Part shown: in pieces, positions 45,346 through 57,271 of the stretch | How positions within the stretch are numbered: position 1 is the stretch's first letter | Layout: every line of letters begins with the position of its first letter | Source: Macrotrachela quadricornifera | Lineage: Eukaryota; Rotifera; Eurotatoria; Philodinida; Philodinidae | NCBI GenBank assembly: GCA_022393335.1 | Contig: JAJEKB010021338.1 | Location: forward strand, 720,955 to 784,954 | Direction: 5' to 3' | DNA: 64,000 nt | Made by a program: the position numbers and the translations under genes | Notes under the pieces: model-generated | Seen by the model: only the letters and a program-made list of their open reading frames with translations | The model's database searches: none | What the model was told of the DNA's origin: nothing

Positions 45346-46264
45346 ATCATTTAATTGATGAGAATACAATAGATTTTTATAGGGTTGATGTTAATTAATT
45401 TATTCTATCTGGTTGTTTCACAATAATTCATTTGTCACCGAATAGATGACAGCTCATGTTGCTTTTTATTATTATATTATATTTCTTTTTCTTTTGTGAT
45501 TTGTATTTCATTTAATCGTCTAGTATAAGAAACTAGCGGAGGTACCCGATATTGGTCACAAAAAGTTCATATATTATGCTTAAGATATTGGAAAATAATG
45601 ATCTTATGAACTTCTATAAGCTATCGATTCAGAACGGCATAAAGTGCGTTCGAATTTTACTTCCTGGGCATCTAATTTGTGTCGTTTCCGATCATCATCT
45701 TGGTTCGTTAGAGTAGATTCTATCCTACAGCTTTAAGTAGTACTAAGCTTTTGATTTTTGAATCCAGGGTGCTTGAAATATAATTTAGATGAATGATGGA
45801 TTATTTCAATTTTATTATCATTTGGTAATGTTGAATTATTTATTGAATTTTGCTTCCTAGTAATCTATATCATATTTGAGATGTGATATAAATAGTCACA
45901 GAGCAAAATTAAATAAATAAGTCAATATTACAAAATGATAATAAAATTGAATTAACCATTCATTTATTTATTTAAATTACCTTACAAACAATCCATGTCT
46001 ATGAATCATAACTATCTTTTAGTAATTAATTTAATTATGAAATCGAATGATATATATTTTTATATACTTATCTGACTGAGTACTTCTCGAGAAAATATCA
46101 ATGAATGAGGTAATGAAAAAAGTAGACAAATTTCTCACCAAAAAATAATCAATATAGATAATATTGAAAAATTTGCTGTTTTACTGGAAAAGGAGAATTC
46201 TTCACTGCTACTGAACATGTAAAAGGAATCATTTTGCGTTAATTTTTTTAGGTACAAATTAAAT

Positions 46265-46450
46265 AGTCAGTATTTTATTACGAATGATCAGTAAAATTTG
46301 ATCATTGTTAAATGCAAATGATCAGTAAAAAAATTTAATTGTGAGTAAAATAATTGATGATCAGTGACAATTGGATTTAGTCAGTAATTTAATCATTTTA
46401 TCAGTAAAATAATGAGCTTATCAGTATTTAAATATGTTTGATCAACAAAC
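46265..46450. repeat. Patch of repeated TCAGTA motifs
   Basis: About seven TCAGTA/TCAGTG words, several inside ATGATCAGTAAAA, occur within 190 bp at irregular spacing, together with GATCATTGTTAAAT. This is not a simple tandem repeat. It could be a binding-site cluster or the worn interior of a transposon. Confidence 0.4.
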
Positions 46451-46785
46451 CATCGTATTTTTATCAGTCTTCACCACTCCGTAGTATCCATCGATTATCA
46501 CATATATGTTGATCTTGTTTGTAAATATTATTACAGTTATTCGATATCTAACAATGATAGATGAACATATAGTTTTCAGCGATAGTTATTTCAGTTTAAC
46601 AAAAAACTAGATTCATAATATCTTCCATCGATCGTTTTTCTACTTAGGAGGGAACCTTCCCAAATGTTACCTTCGACTTCAATGATTCTTTTATAATCAT
46701 ATAGTGCATGATGTCCTATTACATAAGTGAAAGGGATTCGAGTTAATAGTGAGTTTTAACAGAACTATCACATTTTCAATGTATC

Positions 46786-47264
46786 ACCTTTTTAAAAATC
46801 TCGATAAGGGACCTCATACTTCGAAAAAAATAAAAATTCGATTTTCAATCTGAAGTTATACCAAAATAAAGATCTCAACTAGACTAGTCTGCACGAAGAC
46901 ACTCAGAAGTTTTAGACAAAGTTTCGTCAAAATATAATACTTCTCAAAATATGTATTCTATATGGGAAAGAACCTATATAATGGAATCGCTCTATTTTGA
47001 CGAAACTTTGTCTAAAACTTCTGAGTTTCTTCGTACAGAAAAGCAGAGGTGCAGAATTTGCCGTACAGATAGATAGATTTTGCACTTCTAACACATATCT
47101 TTCAAACATTTTCCCTGGCCGATCAGTCGCGCATACGGATAGATTTTGCACCTCTACAGGCATGTCCAAATGTGATTTTTATTTTGGTAAAACTTCAGAT
47201 TAAAAACCCAATTTTTGTTTTTTTCGAAGCATGATGTTTCCCAAAGGGATTTTTAAAAACGTGA
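46786..47264. mobile_element. Foldback element with nested hAT-type MITE
   Basis: The outer arms 46786-46880 and about 47172-47264 are inverted copies (TTTTTAAAAATC ends; CTTCGAAAAAAA and AATCTGAAGTT shared). The inner arms 46893-46934 and 46992-47035 continue the pairing around a loop of about 57 nt. The right arm is broken by an insertion (47044-47156). No coding function; the opposed ORFs at 46927-47203 are by-products. Confidence 0.75.
47044..47156. mobile_element. 113 bp MITE related to the 8.6-12.3 kb hAT element
   Basis: It begins CAGAGGTGCAGAATTTGCC and ends, read on the minus strand, TAGAGGTGCAAAATCTATCC. The CAGAGGTGC start is typical of hAT termini and matches both ends of the large element. 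The terminal 45 bp also match 8603-8650, including CCGTATGCGC. The flanking 8 bp (CAGAAAAG and CAGGCATG) agree at only 5 positions, so the target duplication is unconvincing. Confidence 0.65.
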
Positions 47265-48145
47265 GGCTGTGAGTAAAGGTAACAATTTCTGTTCGACATT
47301 CTCATCCTTACCTACCGTGCGATGAAAGATATTAAAATTCGAAAAAAAACACGTCCTGGTTGACCTTCAAAAGCTATAAAAGCATTATCTATTTAATAAA
47401 CTTTTCGTTAATTGTAATTGTACAATTTTTTACTGATATAAGTAAAGAAATAACTTATCAAAAAGTATTGATCATTTAAATAGAACCCATTTGTTTTTAT
47501 CGGTTTTCTTTCTACTATAATTACAACTATTATAAGTGTTTTAAGATCAACATAAGCTTGCCAAAATTCTTAGTTTGTTTTTTGAGGTAAACTTTCATTT
47601 TTTCAGCTAAAAGCACTTCTAAAAAGAAATGAATCACATTGAAAATCACTGTACAAAACTACATCGAATAATGCATAATACATTCATTTTTCAAGAAAAA
47701 AATTTTTGACAACATTTTACGATAAAAATCCTTTTCAAGCCATTTTTCATAAAAATATGTTTTTTACTATGTAATTATTTTTCTTACGTAATATAAATTA
47801 ATATTTTTATGAAAAAAAAAATACAATTTCACCAGAAAACAAGTTACGTCTATTATGCTCCAAAATTCATACATATGTGAAGATCTTTTTTTGCAAGATT
47901 TATTACATAATGTAATTGTAAAAGTAATATAAAAATTCTTTAACTTCTGCCAAATCTAGAGATCAATAATATTCATTTATAAGTAATTCGCTAAAATAAA
48001 TATATATCTTCAATTTATAAAAGTAAATATTGTAAAAATCAAAATAATTCATGTATCTTGTGGATATGCTTTTTAATTTTTAAAAATATTGCATTACATA
48101 AAATATGCGAGAATTATTTCAAATTATATTAATTAATAAATTTTT
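47265..48145. other. Intergenic, nothing recognised
   Basis: AT-rich spacer up to the 3' end of the NHL gene; no gene or shared repeat seen. Confidence 0.4.
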
Positions 48146-50222
48146 TTATTGTACTCTGTCAAATTTTTGTATACGATTATTGTATGTATCTGAAACATAT
48201 AAATTCATTTGTGAATCAAATGCAATATCACGTGGAGAATGTAATTCATAGGTATTATTTCCATATTGACCAGTACCAGCAATTGTTATACCAAATACTG
48301 AATTTGGACAAAACATTTGTATTCGATGATTGAGACAATCAGTAACATATAAATTACCATATTGATCAAAAGTTATACCTTGAGGTCCGTTTAATTGAAC
48401 TGAAGTATTACCGGGTCTTCCTGGTATACCAGCATAAATATTTCGTGGTTCATAATCACCAATAACCCATTGTGTTATTGAATGAGATCCTCCATTAGCT
48501 ATATATAAAATATTAATATGTTCATCATAATATAAACCCATTGGATTATTTAATTGAGATGGATTAAGTCCTTGACCATTACCACCCTAGAATAAAAATA
48601 AAGAATTTTTCATTTAATAGTGATAAAAATCAATAACATACTGCTATGATTGTGCCTATTGATGATTTTGGATCAAGTGTGAATGGCCATTGTGTTACAC
48701 GTTGATTTTGTAAATCAGCAACTATTATATTTTTCTTTGAATCGATTAATACTTTACTTGGATAACTAAATTCATTTAATTCTGAACCACGAGTACCATT
48801 TCCTGCTACTGTTACTCCACTTTTAACATTATTTCTCCAATATTGAATTCTTTGATTATTCCAATCAGCAACAAAAACATTTTCATATTCATCTGCAAAT
48901 ATATCTACTGGACCCCATAATTTTTCTGGTGTTGTTCCACCTTCACCATGTTCTTTACCAGCAGCTGTTTCTACATCACCATTTGGGTAACGTTTTTGAA
49001 CACGATTATTGTTAACATCGGCAACATATAAAACTTGTGTTTTAGGTTCAATAAATATACCACCAGGATATAGTAATTGACTTGAAGATTTGCCAGGACC
49101 ATTACCAATGATCGTTGTTCCTACTGTATTCCATCTTAGATTACCTGGGCCTAGAATTCCAACCAAAATAAGCAAGTTTAGTTTTTCTTCTAAGATATAA
49201 AGTTCATATACATATATATGGGTGAACTACACTCATATTGTACAGTTACATTCTGAAAACGAAATATTCGTATCTCAATGAATTTTAATCATTTTTTTTT
49301 AAATACTCTTTATACAGTGTTTTCAAACACGAAAGGTAAAAATTACGTTTCTAACTATATAAATTGATCAAAAGTTTGGTGTTGATTTATCTATTAAAAC
49401 TTGAAAAAATTTATCTAGACATACATTTTGACTATCTAATACTACTTAGGATTAAATTGAAACTACTAAAGTCAATTGAAAAACAAACTCAAAGTATTCG
49501 TTACTGTTCGATAGACTAAAAGACAAAAAACAAAGGAAAAGAATGGCTAATTTTCTAGTAAACGTCACAATAAATTTTTTTACTTTATTTATAAGATTTC
49601 TCGATAACTATAAGAGATTAGTCAATGAATTTTTAGTCTCTTTTAGCTGAGCATTTCGTGTATATGTGACGAAAAAAAAAATCAACCTTTAATAATTTTA
49701 TTTCACCGTTTCTAATTTCAATTAACTTTTCTCCGACCTTTAAATTAGTATTCTATTGATAAAACCCGAAGAATATTTGTTTTATTTTGTCAAAAGATTT
49801 ATAAAATTACGGATTTTTTTGCGAAATGAAAAACTATCAGTTGAAAAATATTTGATTAAATTTATATGAAAAAATCTGAAAATGTTATTACAAAAGGTCA
49901 AAATATTTAACAATATAGATGTATAAGAAATTTATATTTACTTACAATCGTTTGATTGTTTATAAACAGGTTGACCTGAAAGAGAGACGAATTAAAAATA
50001 AATTAATTTGTATTTTTAAAAACTTATTATACACTTACCATTGTTTGTCGCGATTACTCTAAAAAAATAAAGTAAAATTTTAATTAAATACGTCTATTAG
50101 ATTAAATGACTTTTAGATATGAAAAATTCAATGCTGAACTTTTGAATTAAATCTATCTCTTTAGTGTGCAACTTTATTTTTAATACTTACACACATAAAC
50201 ATAATAAACAACGTAATATCAT
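48146..50222 (-). CDS. Secreted six-bladed NHL-repeat protein
   Basis: Five exons on the minus strand: 50191-50222 (32 nt), 50039-50058 (20 nt), 49946-49975 (30 nt), 48642-49150 and 48146-48586. All are GT-AG, phases match, and the sum is 1032 nt, giving 343 aa. The first exons encode a signal peptide (MILRCLLCLCVVIA) and a short linker ending in Asn-Asp-Cys. Then come six NHL repeats, recognisable by LYVADVNNNRVQ, VFVADWNNQRIQ, IIVADLQNQRVT, LYIANGGSHSIT, LYVTDCLNHRIQ and LYVSDTYNNRIQ. That is enough for one closed beta-propeller. No TM segment: it is probably secreted and binds protein or carbohydrate partners. Intron 3 is long (795 bp); the others are 132, 63 and 55 bp. A shortened paralogue lies at 33.8 kb. 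The partner is unknown. Confidence 0.88.
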
Positions 50223-52046
50223 TTTTTTAACTTTGTTTTTTTAATTGTTGGTAATAGAACAATGAAAAGCGTTTGTGTTTATTACACGTTTTAAATTGTT
50301 GACTATTTGTTATCTATGCATCGTCATCCACTTATAACATGTTTTTATATAAAATAAGGACAGAAGAAAATTAAACTAAATAGGTCAAACCGATGGATAG
50401 AAAAAAAGAGCACTTATATTTTCATAAATTATCTTCGATGTAAATGTAAGAATAAAGAAGAGAAAAAAAAATGAAAGTGATTCATCGTGTGTTATACTTC
50501 AAACTATTGATAAAAATGTTTTTAAAGTGCTTTTTTATTAATCAACGAATTGGATGATTTCTATTGTAGATAATGGTATTCAATATCATATATTCATATG
50601 TATCAGTATGTATCCAACATTTCACCATTTATTAGTATTAATTCTTATTTAGAATTCTTATTGATAACAATATGCACCATATAAGAGGACTACTCTTAAA
50701 TAGGGGTGTGTCGGTGTTAGCTCACGAACGGTAGTAATATAGGTTAATATTGCAACAAATAAAAAAAATAATACAACTATTTCTACATACATTTGAATTA
50801 ATTGGAATTGTATATGCACCATTGTGAAACTTGGTCTTCTCTAAATTTTAATATATCCAATTACGTTGACGAAGATTCGTTTGATGTAATACAATCATTA
50901 TCGCAAGTCAAAAGCGAATAATATTAACTAATTTAATCTTAATTGAAGAATGAAAAAGAAAACTGTTAAGCCATGATGATAATAGTAGCTTACGATTACA
51001 AGTCTTTAGTAGCTTTTAAGCTTGTTCATTGCAATCTAGTTTTTTGCACTGAGTTACATTTCACAGATTATAAAAAACGACATATTTTAGTTGATGGTAT
51101 ACAATTCTTTTCACAATGCTTAACATGTCCCATCTTGTGATTCTTTATATTGTACTGCTATACATCTCCTATATCGTATAAGCGTACGTACGTCTCACAA
51201 GAACTGAATCTCCCTACATCAGAACATGCTACAATTAATATTGCTGTGTGCCATGGATTATTATGTATTAATGTATTTTCAGTGGCGATGGTACTGGCGA
51301 TACTGATGTTCAAACTGAATACAGAATCAATGGTAACTGTAAAATAACAATTTTCATACTGTAAATAATTAACATGTGAACTAGAGATTATCAATTTCAG
51401 TTCTCAAATTCAAATCAAATTAAAAAAAAAATATTGGTTTAAATAGTTTTTAGAGTTGAGTTGTGTAGAAAAGCTTTTTTAGATAGAACAAAATTGCATC
51501 AATTTGAATATATATTCAATCATGTTAAAAGTTATTTTTGTATTGCAATTGTATATAATAGAATATTATAGTTTAGTATTAAATAATTTTATTCAAGAGT
51601 TTAATAAAATAGTATAATTCATGTTTTTTATAACACAACAACATAATCTATATAAAAATAATAAGATATGTTGAATTGTCTGTCTTTTTTTGGAAAAATT
51701 GTAATCACGAAGATGTTGATAAACATTTCATTATCGACGGAAAGATTTTCTTGATCATGATAAGAATTGAATGAACAGAAAATATTAATATTCTAGCTAA
51801 TTTTTTTTTCTTTTTGTGGCATTTGATATAATGTCTTGTTTCATTTTTGTTTCCATGATAAGTCTATTTATAATAAATGAATTTAATCAATCAAGCCAAA
51901 GACGATAAACGTCGAGAATATTGAGTGCAGCTACGCATATATAATTTATTGAAAGAAAGTATGAAAAAAAACTATCATACTATGGAATTTAAATTCTATA
52001 ATATTTTATTAAATATTTATTTTATTTTTAATAGAATAAAGATTTA
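50223..52046. other. Intergenic, nothing firm
   Basis: AT-rich. 50223-50300 is the NHL leader. A slightly less AT-rich block at about 51120-51400 has opposed 65- and 78-codon ORFs, but neither has splice support or recognisable motifs. Confidence 0.4.
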
Positions 52047-54587
52047 CTATGTATAACTGCTGTTCAGAGGAATATTTTCGATAATACGACAAGCAAAATT
52101 ACATTCCTCATTTGATGGTACTGTGGACACATTGCAAATGGAAGCTTTGTTCAAAATCTCAATGTAAGAGTTAGGTCGATCTTGAGCTTCTTTTTTCAAC
52201 CTAAAAAAATATTTAAACTATTAAAAGATAATAGTTAAAGAAGAACTGCTTACAAGTGTAAAATAAGTTGTTGTATATCGTAAGAGATCATTATCGAAAA
52301 TGTGGGTTCCCAATCTTGAATTTTAAAGAGTATACTGTTCGATGGACAACCGGTAAATGGATGTTTTCCATTAACAATTTCAAGCAAACTAATTCCCAAT
52401 GCCCACATATCACCTTGAATGGCACAATATTCAGGTTTAGGTGGTAAATACATTGCAGTACCAACAACAACATCGAAATCTGATTTTATCTCAGTTAAAT
52501 CGCCACAAATTCCAAAATCACACAGTTTAATGACAAAATTCTTGTTGATAAGCATATTCGTGGGTTTGATATCTCGATGAACAATTCCTTTAGTGTTCAG
52601 AAAGTGAAGTCCAGAAGCAATCTGTATAGAAAAATATAAGCGATTATAAATTAATAGTAATAGTCTTACGTTATGGGCAATACGGCACACCACCATATTG
52701 ATCTGATCCAAAGTAATGTCTTTTATTGGATGCATAGTTTCATAGAATTTCGCTACAGTTGTATCCATCAATTCCGTGCAAATGTATAAAGCATTGTTGA
52801 CCTTTGAAAAGGATATAGAATAGCATAAAAATCAGCTATAAAAGAAAAAATATGTACATACGCGATCAAACAAAGTGCAGTAGTAATCAATGATATATGG
52901 TGAGTTTTCAGTGCCAATCTTTTTCAATGTTGTTAATTCTGTATCTGCTGATGAGACTCCATTTTCATCTTTTAGACGTGGAATACGCTACAAAATAAAC
53001 ATTCTGACTCAAGACATATAGTCGAATAGATAAATGGAACAATTTGAATCTATTTCTTTTTTTTTTGTAGAAGAGAAAGATTTTTCTTAACTTTTTTGAG
53101 ATCAATATAAACAAGGTTTTAGAAATCTGATTGAGTATAGCTGAAAGTCAACAATAATAAAATCCTTAAGACATTATCGTCATAAGAATGACGTACCTTA
53201 ACTGCCATATGAATATCAGGTTCTCCTTTGATCATGACGCGACGAATTACCCCATAGTTTCCTTCTCCAATTATTGGAGCTTCATCTAATTCTTTGATGT
53301 TGGCTGGAATCGTTTTTCCATGATATAGAAATTCAGTTGGGTCTTCAGGCATATTTAATCTGAAAATAGCATTGAAAGAGATTGATTTAGTCAACCATAA
53401 TAACTTACCCGTATTCGCTCGGATTTTCCGGCTTTTTGTCTATTTGAATTTCAATACGGTATTGAGGCCGGTTTGGTTTCCCTGAAATCAAATCATATAT
53501 TATCTTTAAAGTTAAATTCATATAACGAATACAATGATCTCTCTGTTCAAGATCCCTATTCACTACTTACGAGAGATATGGCTAACAAAATAATCTCAAA
53601 TCGAAGTTTTTCTACTCAAAGTATAGTAGCTTGTCTTGTAGAACCTAACGTTAATTACCAAATGCGCTATGACATTTTTATTTCTTATTAAATTTAAATA
53701 ACAAGAAGCTTCATTTCAGACGAAAAATACTTAAAACTTACATATGCTTATTTTCTAATTGAGAGATTCGATTAATATGAAAAAGCGTGTGATTTCTTTT
53801 GTAGAAATTTGGATAGATTTTTTATTAAATAAAAACGAATTTTCTAAGGTAAACAAATTCGGTGCTAGTCTTTTGAAAATTGCATTTGATTTATAATTGA
53901 AGAATAATAAATTCATATCGAGTTTTGGAACGCTATCAGTCATAGGAAAGTGAAAATTAATGCGTCAGAGTTTTAATTCTGAAGAAAACTAGTGTAGAAG
54001 AATCATACCTCGTTTACGTTTAACAGTGTTGATTTGACCTAATGGTACATTTGGCAGTAATGATTGTTCTTGACATAGGATTCGATGATTGATATTGCAA
54101 TAATTTTGCTGATCAGCATTGAGATCAGTTTGTTGGGAATCCTCAGTAACTTGGTTAGTAATCTGTTCAACTCGATTGCCTAGATTAAATAAATATTAAT
54201 TTTTTCTTGATTTTGTAAGAAACTTGATGCTAAACTTACCCGATGCTGATTTTTGTAGAACGCAATGATTACTGACAGATGGAATTGTAACCAGTGATGT
54301 AGGAATGGCTCCACCGGATAATGTTAGTCCTTTTTCAGTTTCATCATTATCAGTCGATGGTTTCATATTTTGTGTTTCCGTAACTAAAAATAGTACGGCA
54401 GACAAATATATTATTCGGTCATTTCCAGATAGATATTTATCCTATCAAACTTACAAAAATTGACTGGTTGAGGGTAGCACAATTCCTTAAAATTCGTTTC
54501 TTCATTTGTAAAATGAAAAGTCGGTTCTATGCCTTCTGCATTGCCACTGCTGTCGTTGAACAGCTCTTGTTGTTGTATATTATTCAT
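52047..54587 (-). CDS. MAP kinase kinase-like Ser/Thr(/Tyr) protein kinase
   Basis: Nine exons on the minus strand: 54455-54587, 54240-54383, 54009-54179, 53409-53481, 53197-53359, 52862-52987, 52670-52801, 52254-52621, 52047-52200. The phases agree throughout, giving 487 aa. Residues 1-190 are polar and probably disordered. The kinase domain spans about 198-465: glycine loop GEGNYG (205-210), Lys228 in AVK, Glu245 in helix C, HRDIKPTN (329-336) and DFGICGDL (349-356), the last typical of MAPKKs. GDMWALG and a final DRPN follow. The catalytic residues are complete. Two oddities: the APE motif reads PPKPE, and the activation segment lacks the usual SxAKT, with only Ser361 near that position. 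Introns 4 (209 bp... between exons 5 and 6) and 3 (527 bp) are long; the others are 48-71 bp. The ATG follows a TTTTCAG acceptor by 31 nt. Confidence 0.87.
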
Positions 54588-54785
54588 TGAATTGTTTATA
54601 TGGAAGTTTTTAATCAATCTGAAAATAAATTTATTCGAAGATGACTAATTAGAGCTAAGCTGATCTTTAGATATTTATTTCTTTTTATTGGAATACTAGT
54701 CTATAGGTTAGGAAGAGTGGAAAATAGTTATCCATCTTATCTAAGAATTATGATCCTTCTTTTAGACATCTACAGTTAGAACTTA

Positions 54786-55262
54786 ATGAAAGCTTATGTT
54801 CTACCATTTTTTAAAGAGCAAATCGATGCAAATTATTTGGAAATGGATACTAGTTACTATACAATAACTATTAATGGTAAAAAGATGGGTATCAATACTG
54901 GGTCAAGTAATAAGTTTCTTTTGTTTCCAATTCTATCTAATCATAGTACTACCATCTTTAGAATCAAACTCTGTAATCTGTTTCAATTATCCTCTATTTA
55001 CGATATGATGAAAAAATGGTTTTGTAGAAAAGGTTTTGCTAAAGACATCACAATTGCTTCGAAAAGTAATATTTTTTTTCTTAATAAGAACAGAGGATGC
55101 ATAATTCATCACCAAAAAACAAAAACATCGAAACCTGATATAGATAAAACTCCCGTCGCATCAAACATTTTTGAAACGCAAGATCAGAGCACGAAAATCG
55201 CCACATCTTTTTCTACGAGCTTTATCAACGATCTTTCTTTCGGCGATTTTTCTTATCAGTAG
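54786..55262 (+). CDS. Hypothetical 158-aa ORF divergent from the kinase gene
   Basis: A single open frame with a reasonable amino-acid mix (MKAYVLPFFKEQIDANY at the start, a basic centre, a Ser/Thr-rich tail). No signal peptide, membrane segment or known motif is recognised. Its length is above most chance ORFs in this AT-rich window, and its start is about 200 bp from the kinase start, so the two could share a bidirectional promoter. No splice or acceptor support was found. It may be chance. Confidence 0.3.
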   Translation: MKAYVLPFFKEQIDANYLEMDTSYYTITINGKKMGINTGSSNKFLLFPILSNHSTTIFRIKLCNLFQLSSIYDMMKKWFCRKGFAKDITIASKSNIFFLNKNRGCIIHHQKTKTSKPDIDKTPVASNIFETQDQSTKIATSFSTSFINDLSFGDFSYQ

Positions 55263-56666
55263 CCATCTCTTTCGTTCGCTTTTTAGATATGCACTATATA
55301 TGTAGCAATGTATACCAAAAGATGCTACAACAAGATAAAAAATCGCTATGATCAAAATTAGACACGCACTAAATCCAAACTTCTATAGTTGGTCTCAAGT
55401 GCTATCTTTTTCAATTGATTAATAGAAGGAATGAGAGATAACATAAACATCTTGGAAAGTAGTCATTGATCTTAAAACATATTAGAATATGAATCGCTCG
55501 GCATTGAATATTAGATCAGAGTTCGACCTCGATGTATGCCTAAGATAAAATAGTCAGTGAAGACGAAACTCATAGATATAGATGTAAATTGATAAAAATG
55601 CATTGTTATGAGACAACTTCATCGTACTACTCAAATTCTGTGTACAGAAAAAGTGGCAACTTCGCTGATATCAATTCAATTTCGAGTTGAAGTTGTCTCT
55701 TTCTGGTTCGCTCATATCTCTGCTCGTAGCAAGATATACATGTATAAAAATAGGCATATCCAAATATTACTAACCGAACGTCTGGCATTCTGTAAAAAGA
55801 AAATTACATAATAATCCTTGTAGAGTTCTAGCCTTGATACCATTTTCAGAACATTTTTTAGATGCTAGTCAAATAATTTGAAACTTTTCGCCAGTGATAA
55901 ATGTTCCGTTGGTGAAAGTTTTATTGGTAAAATTTTGGCAAGCTGAAGAGACAAGAAAAATCGACCGAAACAGACTGTTAAGGCTGTTCAGTTAATTTTC
56001 CTTGAAGAGATGCTATTCTGTGAACTGTTTTCTTTTAAGATGGTTTTTTTACAAGCTATGCTTTTGCAAAAATTTTTCTCACCATACATTATACTTGTCA
56101 GTATATATTTGTTTATAGGAAGTAGGAATAGAAAAATACACGTTTAACACCCTTGCTTTTATATTCCACCAGCGAATATTGAAAAAGAAAATATATTACT
56201 GTTGTAGTGGGATTTATTGATGTTGGATATTTCTTGTCCTTTCTCTCTTCCGTCATGTGGTACAAATAACAAATGCGGCACGTATATAGGCATTATTTTT
56301 TTCCTTTCCTTTCTTTCACTTTTACATAACCTCTCACCAAGGTTTTTTTCCTTTATTATGACTCAAATTTTTTTTCCCTATTACTCATTTTTTTCCAGGC
56401 ATAGTTGAGTATTTTCTAAATGGTTCATGTATATATACAGTGGCCACTTAGAAAATAAATAGTTAGTTCGTTATCAATCGGTTAGATTGAAACTCTAGTT
56501 AACAATCATTTTAATATATTTTAACTACGCACTATACTGCAATCCTCCTCCGAGCTTGTATCTCGATTGATTCCCCTCATACCTTCGTGATGACCAACTT
56601 ACGAAAAATACTATGCACTAATAAATAGCTAATATCAATAGACTTCTTTTTCCAATCTACCTTAGC
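55263..56666. other. Intergenic, nothing recognised
   Basis: Only short ORFs (55608-55811, 56217-56408) without support. The composition is mixed, with pyrimidine-rich stretches near 56300-56400. Confidence 0.4.
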
Positions 56667-57271
56667 AGCTACTGTCCATTTCCAAAAAAGAGCGGGTGGG
56701 TATTTTTTTGAATAACTTTTGATAGGAAAACGATAGAGAGCTACAGTTTTCATCGTTGGAAAGAGCAAATAATAACCCATCGAACCGTATAAGACAATGA
56801 CTTTTTCATTTGGACTTTTGAAACCTTTTGCAATAATTATATAATAAAATCTCTTAAAAACAGATCTGATTTTCCTAGAAAAAAAAACGAAAAAAACTAA
56901 AACCAAACTGAATTTTTTATAGAAATTACCGGCAAAATGGATTCGAATTGTCGGATATGATACCCACAACTTTCAAAGCAGTAAAGTTTCCAATTAAGCC
57001 TTACGTATAGTTTTGTAACTGGTTAGCTGGCGATTCTAATCAACTCCTTAAAGTTTAAGATTTCTTCTATCATTATAGAGCAACAGTCTATTCTTCCAAA
57101 ATGTTCAAAGATCACTCACTATTTATGAAATAAATCTCAACAATTTTATATGAATCGATGCGTTGAATCAGCGTCTTTCTAACGGTGAAAACTACAGCTC
57201 CCTATCTAGTTCCCATCAAAAGTTATTCAAAAAATACTCATCCATCTTTTATTTTGAAATGGACAGTGGCT
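56667..57271. mobile_element. 605 bp foldback MITE
   Basis: The left arm 56667-56785 and the right arm 57160-57271 are inverted copies. The ends are AGCTACTGTCCATTTC and AGCCACTGTCCATTTC, followed by a shared TTTTTGAATAACTTTTGAT and then AGTTTTCA-type sequence. The interior has no intact gene; the 130-codon minus ORF at 56577-56969 overlaps the arm and is a by-product. Confidence 0.75.

Larger units (their letters stand above)
44899..46785. other. Intergenic with hairpin pair and TCAGTA patch
   Basis: No gene. It contains the double hairpin at 45183-45345 and the TCAGTA-rich patch at 46265-46450, both listed separately. The remainder is AT-rich and unremarkable. Confidence 0.45.

Noticed and set aside
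51150..51394. Opposed ORFs of 65 and 78 codons
   Set aside because: No motifs, signal peptide or splice context; neither strand is preferred.
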